Notes under the pieces: generated by a model | Database searches by the model: none | Seen by the model: the letters and a program-made list of their open reading frames with translations, nothing else | What the model was told of the DNA's origin: nothing | Part shown: in pieces, positions 55,091 to 64,000 of the stretch | How positions within the stretch are numbered: position 1 is the stretch's first letter | Layout: each line of letters starts with the position of its first letter | Assembly (NCBI RefSeq): GCF_002128425.1 | Contig: NZ_NESS01000007.1 | Coordinates: 187,555-251,554 of the forward strand | Direction of reading: 5' to 3' | Length of the DNA: 64,000 bases | Origin: Gottfriedia acidiceleris | GTDB taxonomy: Bacteria > Bacillota > Bacilli > Bacillales > Bacillaceae_G | Program-made: the position numbers and the translations under genes

Positions 55091-57497
55091 AAGAATGGTG
55101 TAAAGTTCTTTGATGGATATTCCATATTTCTGAAGCGTATTGACGAATCGTGCGATCACTCGTAAAAAATCCCGACTTCGCAACATTGTTAAGACTTTTT
55201 ATAGCCCAGTCCCTTTTATTTTGATACGTGTGATTGATACATTCATGAGCTTTTACATACGAAGAGAAATCTCTAAGTAAGAAATACTCATCATTATAAG
55301 ACATAAGAGAATCAAAAATCGGTTCAAACTCTTCTCTTGGTAACGGAAATAAACCGTGAAGTAATTGATCTAATACCTTTTTTATTCGCGGATCATGATG
55401 ATAATAGTCACTACTTTTATATCCACCGTATTGATAATAATTTAAAACTTCGTCAGCTGTAAGTCCGAATGTAAAAATATTCTCCTCGCCAACTTCTCTT
55501 AAGATTTCAATATTTGCACCGTCAAGAGTACCAAGTGTTAAAGCACCATTCATCATAAATTTCATATTCCCAGTACCTGAAGCTTCTTTACTTGCAGTTG
55601 AAATTTGTTCACTAATATCCGCTGCTGGAAAAATGATTTCACCTAATGAAACTCGATAATTTTCAATAAAGATAACTTTAATAAATTGACTTATATAGCG
55701 ATCATTATTAACAATATCAGCCACTGAATGAATTAATTTAATGATTTTTTTAGCAAAGTAGTAACCAGGAGATGCCTTTGCTCCAAATATAAAGGTTCTA
55801 GGATGCATTTTAAAGTGTGAATCTTCCTTCAAACGATTATATAAATACATGATATGTAACACATTTAGTAATTGTCTTTTATATGCATGCATCCGTTTTA
55901 CTTGAATATCAAAGATTGAATCTGTATCTAATGCAATTCCATTTGTATAGTGAACATAATTTTCGAGAACTTCTTTTCTCTTTTTCTTTACATTCATAAA
56001 TTGTGATAAGAATACGTCGTCATTTTGATATTCTAATAGTTTCTCAAGATGAGTTGGCTCGTGTATCCAATCGTTCCCAATCGAATCATTTATTAAGCTA
56101 CTAAGCTCAGGATTACATTGTAGTAACCATCTTCTATGAGTAATACCATTTGTTTTATTATTAAACTTGAATGGTTCATACTCATAAAAGAGCTTCATTT
56201 CTCTTTGTTTTAAAATTTCAGTGTGGATTTCAGCAACACCATTAACACTCTTACTACCTACAATAGCTAGATGAGCCATTTTAACGACTCCATGAGCAAT
56301 AATGGCCATTTGTTCAATTCGATCCCAATCACCTGGGTATTTGTTCCAGAGCTCTTTACAATATCTTTCGTTTATTTCTTCTACAATCATATAAATCCTT
56401 GGCAATAAAGGTTTAAATAAATCAACTCTCCATTTTTCTAGTGCTTCCGATAAAGTTGTATGATTCGTATATGAAATCGTTTTAGTTGTAATTTCCCATG
56501 CTTCATCCCATGATAACTTTTCAGCATCGATTAAAATTCTCATTAACTCTGGAATCGCTAAAACTGGATGTGTATCATTTACATGAATAGCAATTTCTTC
56601 ATGAAGCCTACGAATATTACCATACTGCTCCTTATATGAATCTACTATTCTTTGAATGCTTGCAGAGACTAAGAAATATTGCTGTTTTAGACGTAAAATC
56701 TTTCCTTCATCATGTGTATCATCTGGATATAAGAATTCTGAAACTGCTTCTGCTTCTCGCTTATATTTCATCAGTGATTTATTTGAGGAATGAGTAGACG
56801 CTTCAGCACTCCATAATCTTAATGTATTTACCGTGTTTGTATGATAGCCAATAATCGGTAAATCATATGGTACCGCTGTGATTGCTTCTGCACCATGAAG
56901 GCGGAATTCCAATCGATTTTTATTATTAAACGCTTCTACTTCGCCGCCGAATAAAACTTCTATTGCTTCGTCATCTCTTCTAACTTCCCAAACGTTTCCG
57001 TATTTCAGCCATTGTTCAGGTAGCTCCACTTGATATCCATCAACAATTTTTTGGTCAAATAGGCCATGTTTGTAGCGGATGCCACATCCATGACCAGGCA
57101 GATCTTGTGATGCTAACGAATCCAGAAAACAAGATGCTAGCCGTCCAAGTCCACCGTTTCCAAGACCAGCATCACTTTCAAACTCCTCAAGAGAACTTAG
57201 AGAAATTCCTAATCTCTCGAGGCCAGATTCACATAACTCTCTAAGCCCTAAATGAATTAAATTACTTTTCAAAAGCTTTCCTAATAAGAACTCAATTGAT
57301 AAATAATAAACTTGTTTTTTTCGCTCTAAGCGGTATTGTTCACTCGTTCCTAACCAATTACCGCTTATATGTTCACGAATCATCGTTCCAAGTGTTTGAA
57401 ACTGCTCTTGAGTAGTGCTATCTGCAGTACTCTTTCCATGCATACTTTCTAGTTTCTCTTTAAAACACCACTCAAACTCTTCCACACTAGAAAACAT
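55089..57497 (-). CDS. glgP: Glycogen phosphorylase
   Basis: 802 residues from the ATG at 57497, preceded by AGGTGATT; the open frame to 57554 overlaps glgA and lacks a site. GT35 signatures are GNGGLGRLASCFLDSLASQD near the N-terminus and the PLP-Lys motif EASGTGNMKFMMNGALTLGT in the C-terminal third. It releases glucose-1-phosphate from glycogen. Last gene of glgBCDAP. Confidence 0.97.
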   Translation of the reverse strand: MFSSVEEFEWCFKEKLESMHGKSTADSTTQEQFQTLGTMIREHISGNWLGTSEQYRLERKKQVYYLSIEFLLGKLLKSNLIHLGLRELCESGLERLGISLSSLEEFESDAGLGNGGLGRLASCFLDSLASQDLPGHGCGIRYKHGLFDQKIVDGYQVELPEQWLKYGNVWEVRRDDEAIEVLFGGEVEAFNNKNRLEFRLHGAEAITAVPYDLPIIGYHTNTVNTLRLWSAEASTHSSNKSLMKYKREAEAVSEFLYPDDTHDEGKILRLKQQYFLVSASIQRIVDSYKEQYGNIRRLHEEIAIHVNDTHPVLAIPELMRILIDAEKLSWDEAWEITTKTISYTNHTTLSEALEKWRVDLFKPLLPRIYMIVEEINERYCKELWNKYPGDWDRIEQMAIIAHGVVKMAHLAIVGSKSVNGVAEIHTEILKQREMKLFYEYEPFKFNNKTNGITHRRWLLQCNPELSSLINDSIGNDWIHEPTHLEKLLEYQNDDVFLSQFMNVKKKRKEVLENYVHYTNGIALDTDSIFDIQVKRMHAYKRQLLNVLHIMYLYNRLKEDSHFKMHPRTFIFGAKASPGYYFAKKIIKLIHSVADIVNNDRYISQFIKVIFIENYRVSLGEIIFPAADISEQISTASKEASGTGNMKFMMNGALTLGTLDGANIEILREVGEENIFTFGLTADEVLNYYQYGGYKSSDYYHHDPRIKKVLDQLLHGLFPLPREEFEPIFDSLMSYNDEYFLLRDFSSYVKAHECINHTYQNKRDWAIKSLNNVAKSGFFTSDRTIRQYASEIWNIHQRTLHHS

Positions 57498-57522
57498 GGA
57501 ATCACCTCGCCCTAAAAGATTT

Positions 57523-58956
57523 TTACTTTGAAGACTGCATATATAATTTCGCATATTCTTTAGCTGATTTTAACCAACTTGAATCTCTTCTAATTGCATT
57601 TTTTCTGACTGATTTCCAATGTTTTTTATCCTCATAAATACTCAATCCACGTTCAATTGTATGAAGCATATCGTGAGCATTATAGTTTGTAAAAGTAAAA
57701 CCGTTTCCACTCTTCGTCTCTTCATTATATGACTGGACAGTATCATTTAGCCCCCCAGTCTCTCTTACGATTGGAACACACCCGTACTTCATCGCAATAA
57801 GCTGACCTAGTCCACATGGCTCAAATAGTGAAGGCATAAGGAATAAATCCGCACCTGCATAAATCTGATGAGCAAAACCTTCGTCAAATCCAATATAAGC
57901 TCTTACTTTATCGTAGTAGTTATGCTCCATTGCTTTAAAAAAGTTCTCGAATTCTTCATCACCAGAACCTAAAATGACTACTTGGACATTATGATCCATA
58001 ATTTGAGGGAATACGTGTTGAATGAGATCGATACCTTTTTGACTTGTTAAGCGAGAAACCATTGCAATAACAGGAATATTTTCATCCATTTTTAATGCTA
58101 GTGACTCCTGCAATTTCAATTTATTTTCAGTCTTATTTTCGATTGTAAATTCATCGTAATTAGAGTGAATTTTTTGATCAGTAGCTGGATTATAAATTGT
58201 TTCATCAATTCCGTTTACAATCCCAAAAAGTTTGTGATCTTGCTCACGTAATAGTCCATCTAATTGCTCTCCAAAAAATTCATGCTTAATTTCTTCTTTA
58301 TATGTTGGACTAACAGTTGTTACGAAATCACTTGAAATGATTCCAGCTTTCATAAAGTTGATACAATCGTAAAATTTTAAATAGTCATCACGAAAATATT
58401 GTTCATCAATTCCTAACATATCGTCCATTACTTCTTTTGAAAATACCCCTTGGAACTGAAGGTTATGAATTGTAAAAATAGATTTCATTTTTGGATTAAT
58501 GTCTTTTAATGCACCGTACTCTTTCATGAAAAATGGGATCATTGCTGTATGCCAGTCATGACAGTGAATAACATCAGGTTTAAAGTCTAATTCTTTAATA
58601 CATTCAATTGCAGCTAGAGAAAAGAATGCAAAGCGCTCTCCATCATCAAAATGACCATACAACTTATCTCGATTGAAATAGTACTCGTTATCAATAAAAT
58701 AATAAGTTGTTCCTTCTACTTTCAACTCAAATAAACCACAATACTGTTTTCTCCAGCCTAGATTTATAGAAAGCTCTTTTACTAGCTTAGCTTCTTCTCT
58801 ATATTTAGCAGGAATTAACGAGTAAAATGGAAGCATTACTCTTACGTTCATATTTAGTTTATTTAAATACTTAGGGAGAGCGCCTGCAACATCTGCAAGC
58901 CCTCCCGATTTAACAAATGGTACACACTCTGAAACAATATATAAAACATTTACCAC
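57523..58956 (-). CDS. glgA: Glycogen synthase
   Basis: 477 residues, GT5. The N-terminal [16 protein letters not shown] (ADP-glucose-binding KxGGL, about residue 16) and C-terminal [20 protein letters not shown] define the family. It extends alpha-1,4-glucan from ADP-glucose. The start is a GTG with AAGGAG about 11 bases upstream. It overlaps the end of glgD by 7 bases. Confidence 0.97.
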   Translation of the reverse strand: MVNVLYIVSECVPFVKSGGLADVAGALPKYLNKLNMNVRVMLPFYSLIPAKYREEAKLVKELSINLGWRKQYCGLFELKVEGTTYYFIDNEYYFNRDKLYGHFDDGERFAFFSLAAIECIKELDFKPDVIHCHDWHTAMIPFFMKEYGALKDINPKMKSIFTIHNLQFQGVFSKEVMDDMLGIDEQYFRDDYLKFYDCINFMKAGIISSDFVTTVSPTYKEEIKHEFFGEQLDGLLREQDHKLFGIVNGIDETIYNPATDQKIHSNYDEFTIENKTENKLKLQESLALKMDENIPVIAMVSRLTSQKGIDLIQHVFPQIMDHNVQVVILGSGDEEFENFFKAMEHNYYDKVRAYIGFDEGFAHQIYAGADLFLMPSLFEPCGLGQLIAMKYGCVPIVRETGGLNDTVQSYNEETKSGNGFTFTNYNAHDMLHTIERGLSIYEDKKHWKSVRKNAIRRDSSWLKSAKEYAKLYMQSSK

Positions 58957-59972
58957 TGAATCAACGCTCCTTGAACTGAACCTTTTTGAAGCACTACTGG
59001 CTCACTTAAGCTTCCTTTTATTTCAACACCATCTTCAATTCGGACATCTTTATCTAATATAACACCATCTAATATACAATTATCTCCAATGTTTGATTTT
59101 TGCATAACAACACAATTTCGAATAATCGTATTTTTTCCAATTTTCACAGCTCTTGAAATAATACTATTTTCAACCGTTCCTTCAATTTCACATCCATTAG
59201 CTACAATTGAATTTTTTACAATTGCTTCTTTTGAATATTTTGTTGGCGGCTCATCTTTAACCTTAGTAAAGACAGGATAAGATTTTAAGAATAATTGATT
59301 CCATATCTCAGGATTTAATAATTTCATACTTTGCTCGAAATAATCCTCAATTGTTTGAATGATTGCAACTTGTTGAGGTATTTCATACGCACTTAGCTCA
59401 ACCTCATTATTTTGATCGCGCACAACATCCATAATTGTTTCATAGCCTTTTTCGTGGAAGTTTTCAAAAAGCTTTAACAATAACTCTTTTTCAAGTATAT
59501 AGATATTTAAAGATTTACCGAACTGCTTTAACTCAGTAATCTGTGCATTTGTTTCGATATGCCTCTTTAAAACCGGTCTAAAATCCACTGAGCAAATCGT
59601 ATAAGTATTTGCAACTACTACATACTTTTGAGTAGAACGTTGTAAAAATTGAATATGCTTTTGAATGAAATCGAATGTACCAAAAGCTCCATCAGTTGGC
59701 TCTGGCGTAAAAATAAATAGCCCATCCTTTTTACGATTTAAATCCCAGTGTTTACCTGAGCCTAAATGATCAATAATTGATCGATAAGGTTGATCAGGAA
59801 ATACAGCGACACTCGTAATACCTGAGTTCACCATATTACTTAACATAAAATCGATTAAACGATATCGCCCTGCATAAGGAAGTGTTGCTAATGGTCGATG
59901 TTGTGTTAACGGCTTTAAAGATTCAAAATGTGTTGACGCCTCAATTATTCCTAGCATAGTATGTTTCATCAA
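58950..59972 (-). CDS. glgD: GlgD subunit of glucose-1-phosphate adenylyltransferase
   Basis: 340 residues with a nucleotidyltransferase-like N-terminal domain that lacks the GGxGxRL signature (it reads [20 protein letters not shown]) but keeps [21 protein letters not shown] left-handed beta-helix C-terminus follows. It is a non-catalytic or regulatory partner of GlgC, typical of Bacillus glg operons. Confidence 0.95.
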   Translation of the reverse strand: MMKHTMLGIIEASTHFESLKPLTQHRPLATLPYAGRYRLIDFMLSNMVNSGITSVAVFPDQPYRSIIDHLGSGKHWDLNRKKDGLFIFTPEPTDGAFGTFDFIQKHIQFLQRSTQKYVVVANTYTICSVDFRPVLKRHIETNAQITELKQFGKSLNIYILEKELLLKLFENFHEKGYETIMDVVRDQNNEVELSAYEIPQQVAIIQTIEDYFEQSMKLLNPEIWNQLFLKSYPVFTKVKDEPPTKYSKEAIVKNSIVANGCEIEGTVENSIISRAVKIGKNTIIRNCVVMQKSNIGDNCILDGVILDKDVRIEDGVEIKGSLSEPVVLQKGSVQGALIQW

Positions 59973-60017
59973 ATAACCCTCTCAATCTATTTTTCTATTT
60001 GAGGAATGAGCCACCTC

Positions 60018-61145
60018 TTATTCTTCGCTTGTAACTAAAATTACCTCTTCATAATCTTTCTCCGGACCTAACAGACTTCCATCAGGAATTACCATTCCAG
60101 GAGCTACTACTGCATTTTCAATTCGAACATCTTTTCCAATTACACAACCTGGCATAACGACAGAATCTTTTATCATACTGCCTTCTCCGATTGTTACTCC
60201 TTGGAATAATACAGAATGTGATATAAATCCTTCAACAACACATCCCTCATTAATTAGAGAGTCTTCAACGATTGCCGTAGGTGCAATGTATTGTGGTGGT
60301 TGATTTGGATTAACTGAATATATGCGCCAATCACGGTCATATATATTTAGTTCACTGTCTTCATTTAGTAAATCCATATTTGCTTCCCATAAGCTTTTTA
60401 CTGTACCAACGTCTTTCCAATAGCCTTTAAAAGGATAAGCAACTACTTTTTTCTTTTCTTCCAATAATAGTGGAATAACGTCTTTACCAAAGTCATTACT
60501 TGATTCTGGATTGCGATCATCCATCTCTAAAAACTCTTTTAAAACATTCCATTTAAAAATATAAATTCCCATTGATGCTAAATTACTTTTCGGATATTGA
60601 GGTTTTTCTTCAAATTCTATAATATCCATTTCATCGTTTGTATTCATAATTCCGAAACGGCTAGCTTCATCTATCGGAACTTCGATAACTGAAATTGATA
60701 CATCTGCTTCTTTTTCAACGTGATAGTCTAACATTTTACTATAATCCATCTTATAAATATGATCCCCTGAAAGAATCAACACATATTCAGGCTGATATTG
60801 CTTTATATAATTTAAATTTTGATAAATTGCACTTGCAGTACCTGTATACCATTTAACTCCAGATGCTTCTGAATATGGTGGTAAAACAGTTACCCCACCA
60901 TTTAAGCGATCTAAATCCCATGCACTTCCTATACCAATATATGAGTTTAGTACTAGTGGTTGATATTGAGTTAGTACCCCAACAGTATCAATACCTGAAT
61001 TTGTGCAATTACTTAAAGTAAAATCTATTATTCGATATTTACCTCCGAAAGCTACGGCTGGTTTTGCTAGTTCTTTTGTTAAAGAACTTAATCTACTCCC
61101 TTTTCCCCCTGCTAGTAACATTGCTACGCATTTTTTCTGAACCAT
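60018..61145 (-). CDS. glgC: Glucose-1-phosphate adenylyltransferase, catalytic subunit
   Basis: 375 residues. The catalytic motif [20 protein letters not shown] is at the N-terminus, with [20 protein letters not shown] following. The sugar-binding region is [20 protein letters not shown] beta-helix C-terminus follows. It makes ADP-glucose. The start lies inside the 3' end of glgB (53-base overlap), with AAAGGGGA about 9 bases upstream. Confidence 0.97.
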   Translation of the reverse strand: MVQKKCVAMLLAGGKGSRLSSLTKELAKPAVAFGGKYRIIDFTLSNCTNSGIDTVGVLTQYQPLVLNSYIGIGSAWDLDRLNGGVTVLPPYSEASGVKWYTGTASAIYQNLNYIKQYQPEYVLILSGDHIYKMDYSKMLDYHVEKEADVSISVIEVPIDEASRFGIMNTNDEMDIIEFEEKPQYPKSNLASMGIYIFKWNVLKEFLEMDDRNPESSNDFGKDVIPLLLEEKKKVVAYPFKGYWKDVGTVKSLWEANMDLLNEDSELNIYDRDWRIYSVNPNQPPQYIAPTAIVEDSLINEGCVVEGFISHSVLFQGVTIGEGSMIKDSVVMPGCVIGKDVRIENAVVAPGMVIPDGSLLGPEKDYEEVILVTSEE

Positions 61146-63024
61146 TGCTGCTAATCCCCTTTCGCATTTTAACTGGACGAATGATTGTAAAACTATAGGC
61201 AGGTAATGCTATTTCAATACTATATGGTAAACCATGGTATGGTATTTCTTCTGATTCAATGGCAGAACGATTTATTTTACTATCGCCGCCAAATTGTATA
61301 TAGTCACTTGAAAGCAATTCTTTATACCGTTGCTTTGCAGGTACACCAATTCGATATGTGTCATAAGAAATCTCTCTAAAATTACAGATTACGATGACAT
61401 AATCTTCTTTGTTCTTTCCTTTACGGATAAATGAAAATACACTTTGATCTGCATTATTGGCATCAATCCATGAAAATCCATCCCAATGATTATCAACTTC
61501 ATAAAGTGATTTATTTTTTTTATAAATAGATAATAATTCTTTGAAATATTTGTTCATCTTGGAATGATATTCATAATCTTTAATCATCCAATCAACTTGC
61601 TCTAAATCCTTCCACTCATCAAATTGCCCAAATTCACTTCCCATAAACAAGAGCTTCTTACCTGGATGAGATAAATAATAACCAAATAGTACCCTTAATT
61701 GAGCAAACTTTTCCTCATATGTACCTGGCATTTTATTTAGTAAAGATTTCTTACCATGTACTACTTCATCATGTGAAAAAGGTAAAACAAAATTTTCTGA
61801 GAAGGCATATAAAAACGAGAAAGTCATCTTATTATGATGATGCTTTCTTTCCGTTGGGTGAGTCTCCATATAAGTCAAAACATCATTCATCCAACCCATA
61901 TTCCATTTAAAATTAAAACCTAGTCCACCTTCGTATGTAGGTGCAGTAACTAATGGCCAATCAGTAGAATCCTCTGCAATCATTAATACTTGTGGATCAT
62001 GTTCGAATACCGCTTCATTTAATCTTCTTAAAAAGTGAGTTGCAAAAGGATTCTCTTCATTTCTATTTTTCCAATATAATATATTTGCAACAGCGTCTAC
62101 TCGGAAACCATCAATATGAAAATATTCCATCCAATATAAGGCGTTTGAAATTAGAAATGATTTTACTTCTGGTTTTGATAAATCAAAATTCGCTGTTCCC
62201 CATACTTCATTTTCTCTAGCATCATAACCTTCATATTCATATGTCGGTTCACCATCAAACATGTATAATCCGTGAGAATCCTTACAAAAATGACCTGGCA
62301 CCCAATCCATAATGACTCCTAATCCTTGCTGATGGCATTCGTCAATAAAGCTCATTAGCTCATGAGGATTTCCATATCGACTAGTAGTAGAAAAATATCC
62401 TACTCCTTGATACCCCCAAGAACGATCATATGGATGTTCGACTAATGGTAATATTTCAATATGTGTAAAACCATGATCTTTTACATATGGAATTAGTTCT
62501 GTCGCTAGTTCAGCATAATTGTAGAAGTCACCGTTTTCCTTCTTTTTCCAAGAGCCTAAATGTACTTCATAAATTAAAACTGGTTCTTCATATACAGACT
62601 TTTTAAATTTCTGCTTACGATATTTTGCATCATTCCATTTATAACCCGAAAGATCATAAACAATTGAAGCTGTGCTTGGTCGAAGTTCACTATAGAAAGC
62701 AAAAGGATCACTTTTTAATAAAATTTCACCATGTTTGGTTGAAATTTCATATTTGTATATCGTCCCATGACCAATTTCGGGGATATATATCGTCCAAATC
62801 CCTTGATCGTTCAACTTTTCCATTTTATGTTCAGAACCATTCCAATTATTAAAGTCCCCAACAACTGAGACACCTTTTGCATGTGGAGCCCACACTGTAA
62901 AAATTGTTCCAACTTTATTCCCCTTTTTTACTACATGTGCCCCAAAGCATTCATGGCTATGGAATAAACTTCCCTCGTGGAATAAATGTACATCAAACTC
63001 AGTTGGCCGCGTCAAAAGCAACAT
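61093..63024 (-). CDS. glgB: 1,4-Alpha-glucan branching enzyme
   Basis: About 643 residues, GH13. An N-terminal CBM48 domain ([20 protein letters not shown]) is followed by the catalytic barrel: [22 protein letters not shown] (nucleophile Asp), [10 protein letters not shown] (acid/base Glu) and [11 protein letters not shown]. First gene of glgBCDAP. The start is ambiguous: a GTG at 63030, ATG at 63024 or TTG at 63021, all beside GAGGTGAGG. Confidence 0.97.
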   Translation of the reverse strand: MLLLTRPTEFDVHLFHEGSLFHSHECFGAHVVKKGNKVGTIFTVWAPHAKGVSVVGDFNNWNGSEHKMEKLNDQGIWTIYIPEIGHGTIYKYEISTKHGEILLKSDPFAFYSELRPSTASIVYDLSGYKWNDAKYRKQKFKKSVYEEPVLIYEVHLGSWKKKENGDFYNYAELATELIPYVKDHGFTHIEILPLVEHPYDRSWGYQGVGYFSTTSRYGNPHELMSFIDECHQQGLGVIMDWVPGHFCKDSHGLYMFDGEPTYEYEGYDARENEVWGTANFDLSKPEVKSFLISNALYWMEYFHIDGFRVDAVANILYWKNRNEENPFATHFLRRLNEAVFEHDPQVLMIAEDSTDWPLVTAPTYEGGLGFNFKWNMGWMNDVLTYMETHPTERKHHHNKMTFSFLYAFSENFVLPFSHDEVVHGKKSLLNKMPGTYEEKFAQLRVLFGYYLSHPGKKLLFMGSEFGQFDEWKDLEQVDWMIKDYEYHSKMNKYFKELLSIYKKNKSLYEVDNHWDGFSWIDANNADQSVFSFIRKGKNKEDYVIVICNFREISYDTYRIGVPAKQRYKELLSSDYIQFGGDSKINRSAIESEEIPYHGLPYSIEIALPAYSFTIIRPVKMRKGISSNGSEKMRSNVTSRGKRE

Positions 63025-63365
63025 CCTCACCTCATTACAATCTCTTAAATTCTTCTATCTCTTAATATTCTACAAATATATATATTTACCTTGTTTTTAT
63101 GCAAAAAAAATTCAAAAACATTTTTTGGAAAATGAATAACCATTCATGAAACCGTTGTCATTGTTGCACTTGTCGTAAAAATGTCGAATTTGTCGAACGA
63201 ATAATATGGTATATTTATACATTTCACTTTAAAAATCCCTTGTAACAATTTGTAAATTTTTGATTTATCATAAAATTTCATACATATTTCACACTTTTAA
63301 TACATATAAACTTTATATTAAAAAAGAATTGTAGAAAACTGTCGAATTGAAGAGGAGAGCTATTT
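63025..63365. other. Intergenic region between glgB and the PepSY pseudogene
   Basis: AT-rich, no gene. On the minus strand TTGCAT, about 16 bases, TATATA near 63080-63105 could be the glg promoter, but it is weak. No clear operator or hairpin was seen. Confidence 0.4.
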
Positions 63366-64000
63366 TTGGAAAAAAATTTAGAAAGCCAGAATAAAATAGT
63401 TTGAATTTCAGATGCAAAAGTAGAAATAAAGTCTAAATCAAATTCACTTTATGCAGCAATATGGAGGTGGCATTTTTATGCCGGAATCTTTCTTGCCCCA
63501 TTAATTTTGATACTTACAATAAGTGGGATTATTTATTTATTTATTTAAGCCACAAATTGAAAATGCAAGTTATCACGATCGATTATTCGTAAAGGTTGGA
63601 AGTAGATCAAAATGGTGAAATTACGACTGTTTTTATCAATCAATATAATGGAAAAATACTTGGTAACCTAAAAAGTGAGGATCGCTTCGTTAATAAAATT
63701 GTTAAAATACATGGGGAGTTAATGGCAGGCACAATTGGAGATCGTATTGTAGAAATGACTGCAAGTTGGGCAATGATACTTTTAGTCACGGGATTATATT
63801 TATGGTGGCCAAGAAAAAAAGAGAAAATAATGGGTCTCCTAATTCCTCGCTTTTCAAAAGGAAAAAGAATGCTTCTACGAGATTTACATGCAGTACCCGC
63901 ATTTTGGTTTTCAATTTTTATTAGTATCTTTATTTTTACAGGTTTACCTTGGTCTGGCTTATTAGGTAACATTATAAATAAATTTGCTACAGCAACACAT
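63366..64000 (+). pseudogene. Decayed PepSY-associated membrane protein gene
   Basis: A TTG at 63366 after GAGGAGAG opens a reading frame with an in-frame TGA at 63402. The same frame continues through LYAAIWRWHFYAGIFLAPLI and a membrane segment to a TAA at 63546, where an extra ATTT unit in a short tetranucleotide run shifts the frame from the expected LFKPQIEN. The 3' part, in another frame, is clearly PepSY_TM: VKIHGELMAGTIGDRIVEMT, LLVTGLYLWWPRKK, LLRDLHAVPAFWFS. About 40-50 residues seem missing between the parts. The gene is cut by the window edge. Confidence 0.85.

Noticed and set aside
57498-57554. Longer GlgP start overlapping glgA
   Set aside because: No ribosome site at 57554, while the ATG at 57497 follows AGGTGATT and gives the usual length.
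63528-63548. Phase-variable tetranucleotide tract in the PepSY gene
   Set aside because: The run is short, and a separate nonsense codon and deletion already inactivate the gene.

Overview
The window looks like chromosome from a low-GC, endospore-forming member of the Bacillaceae. It is AT-rich, with strong GGAGG ribosome sites, frequent TTG/GTG starts and many intrinsic terminators. It carries T-box, S-box and purine leaders, and much of the gene order follows the yt-/men/glg part of the Bacillus subtilis map (ytzE-rsuA-ytgP-ytfP, ytwF-leuS-yttB, ytzC-ytqA-ytqB, ytpB, ytoA, metK-pckA, ytkD, men operon, yteA, glg operon). Species cannot be assigned from this window; a Gottfriedia-like Bacillus is only a guess. 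No rRNA, tRNA, CRISPR or prophage was seen.

Layout. 1-10 kb: ytzE, rsuA, a MurJ-like flippase, a flavoprotein, a rhodanese, six tandem hairpin repeats, leuS with its T-box leader, and an MFS transporter. 10.1-12.3 kb: a group II intron with its reverse transcriptase, inserted exactly in the T-tract of an intrinsic terminator. 12.3-18.9 kb: a small spore-like protein, ytzC, the tRNA-modification pair ytqA/ytqB, a dispersed repeat flanked by two copies of one terminator, a secreted His-rich protein, a Na+/H+-type antiporter behind a long hairpin, and the sesquarterpene enzyme ytpB. 19-25 kb: ytoA, a PAP2 phosphatase with a glycosyltransferase, then a polyamine operon of an E. coli-type speD and a natural fusion of a PLP amino-acid decarboxylase with spermidine synthase. 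25-33 kb: an accessory stretch with OsmC, pirin, FosB, DUF2332, DinB, an amidohydrolase under an adenine-type riboswitch, a MarR regulator with paired operator-like sites, a clan GH-A-like protein, and two small genes. 33-42 kb: metK (S-box), pckA (CcpN-like site), an AhpD-like protein with a divergent Rrf2 regulator, an ABC importer, a second dispersed-repeat copy and ytkD. 42-52 kb: ytzI, yidD, menFDHBEC with divergent menA, yteA, tspO. 52-64 kb: a cold-shock gene with a long leader, an AIM24 protein, a lipase, glgBCDAP and a decayed PepSY gene at the right edge.

How the genes connect. SAM chemistry recurs. MetK makes SAM under S-box control. SpeD decarboxylates it. The fusion protein would make an amine and add the aminopropyl group, releasing methylthioadenosine. 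The amidohydrolase family at 28.6 kb deaminates methylthioadenosine and S-adenosylhomocysteine, and its leader appears to sense adenine. The men cluster supplies menaquinone. The glg cluster makes and degrades glycogen. PckA is gluconeogenic.

The most notable signals are: the decarboxylase-SpeE fusion, whose linker still encodes a perfect ribosome site and ATG for a free SpeE; the adenine riboswitch on an MTA/SAH-deaminase-type gene; the intron in a terminator; and several recurrent non-coding modules (52-bp tandem hairpins, 400-490-bp repeats, a pair of related leader elements).
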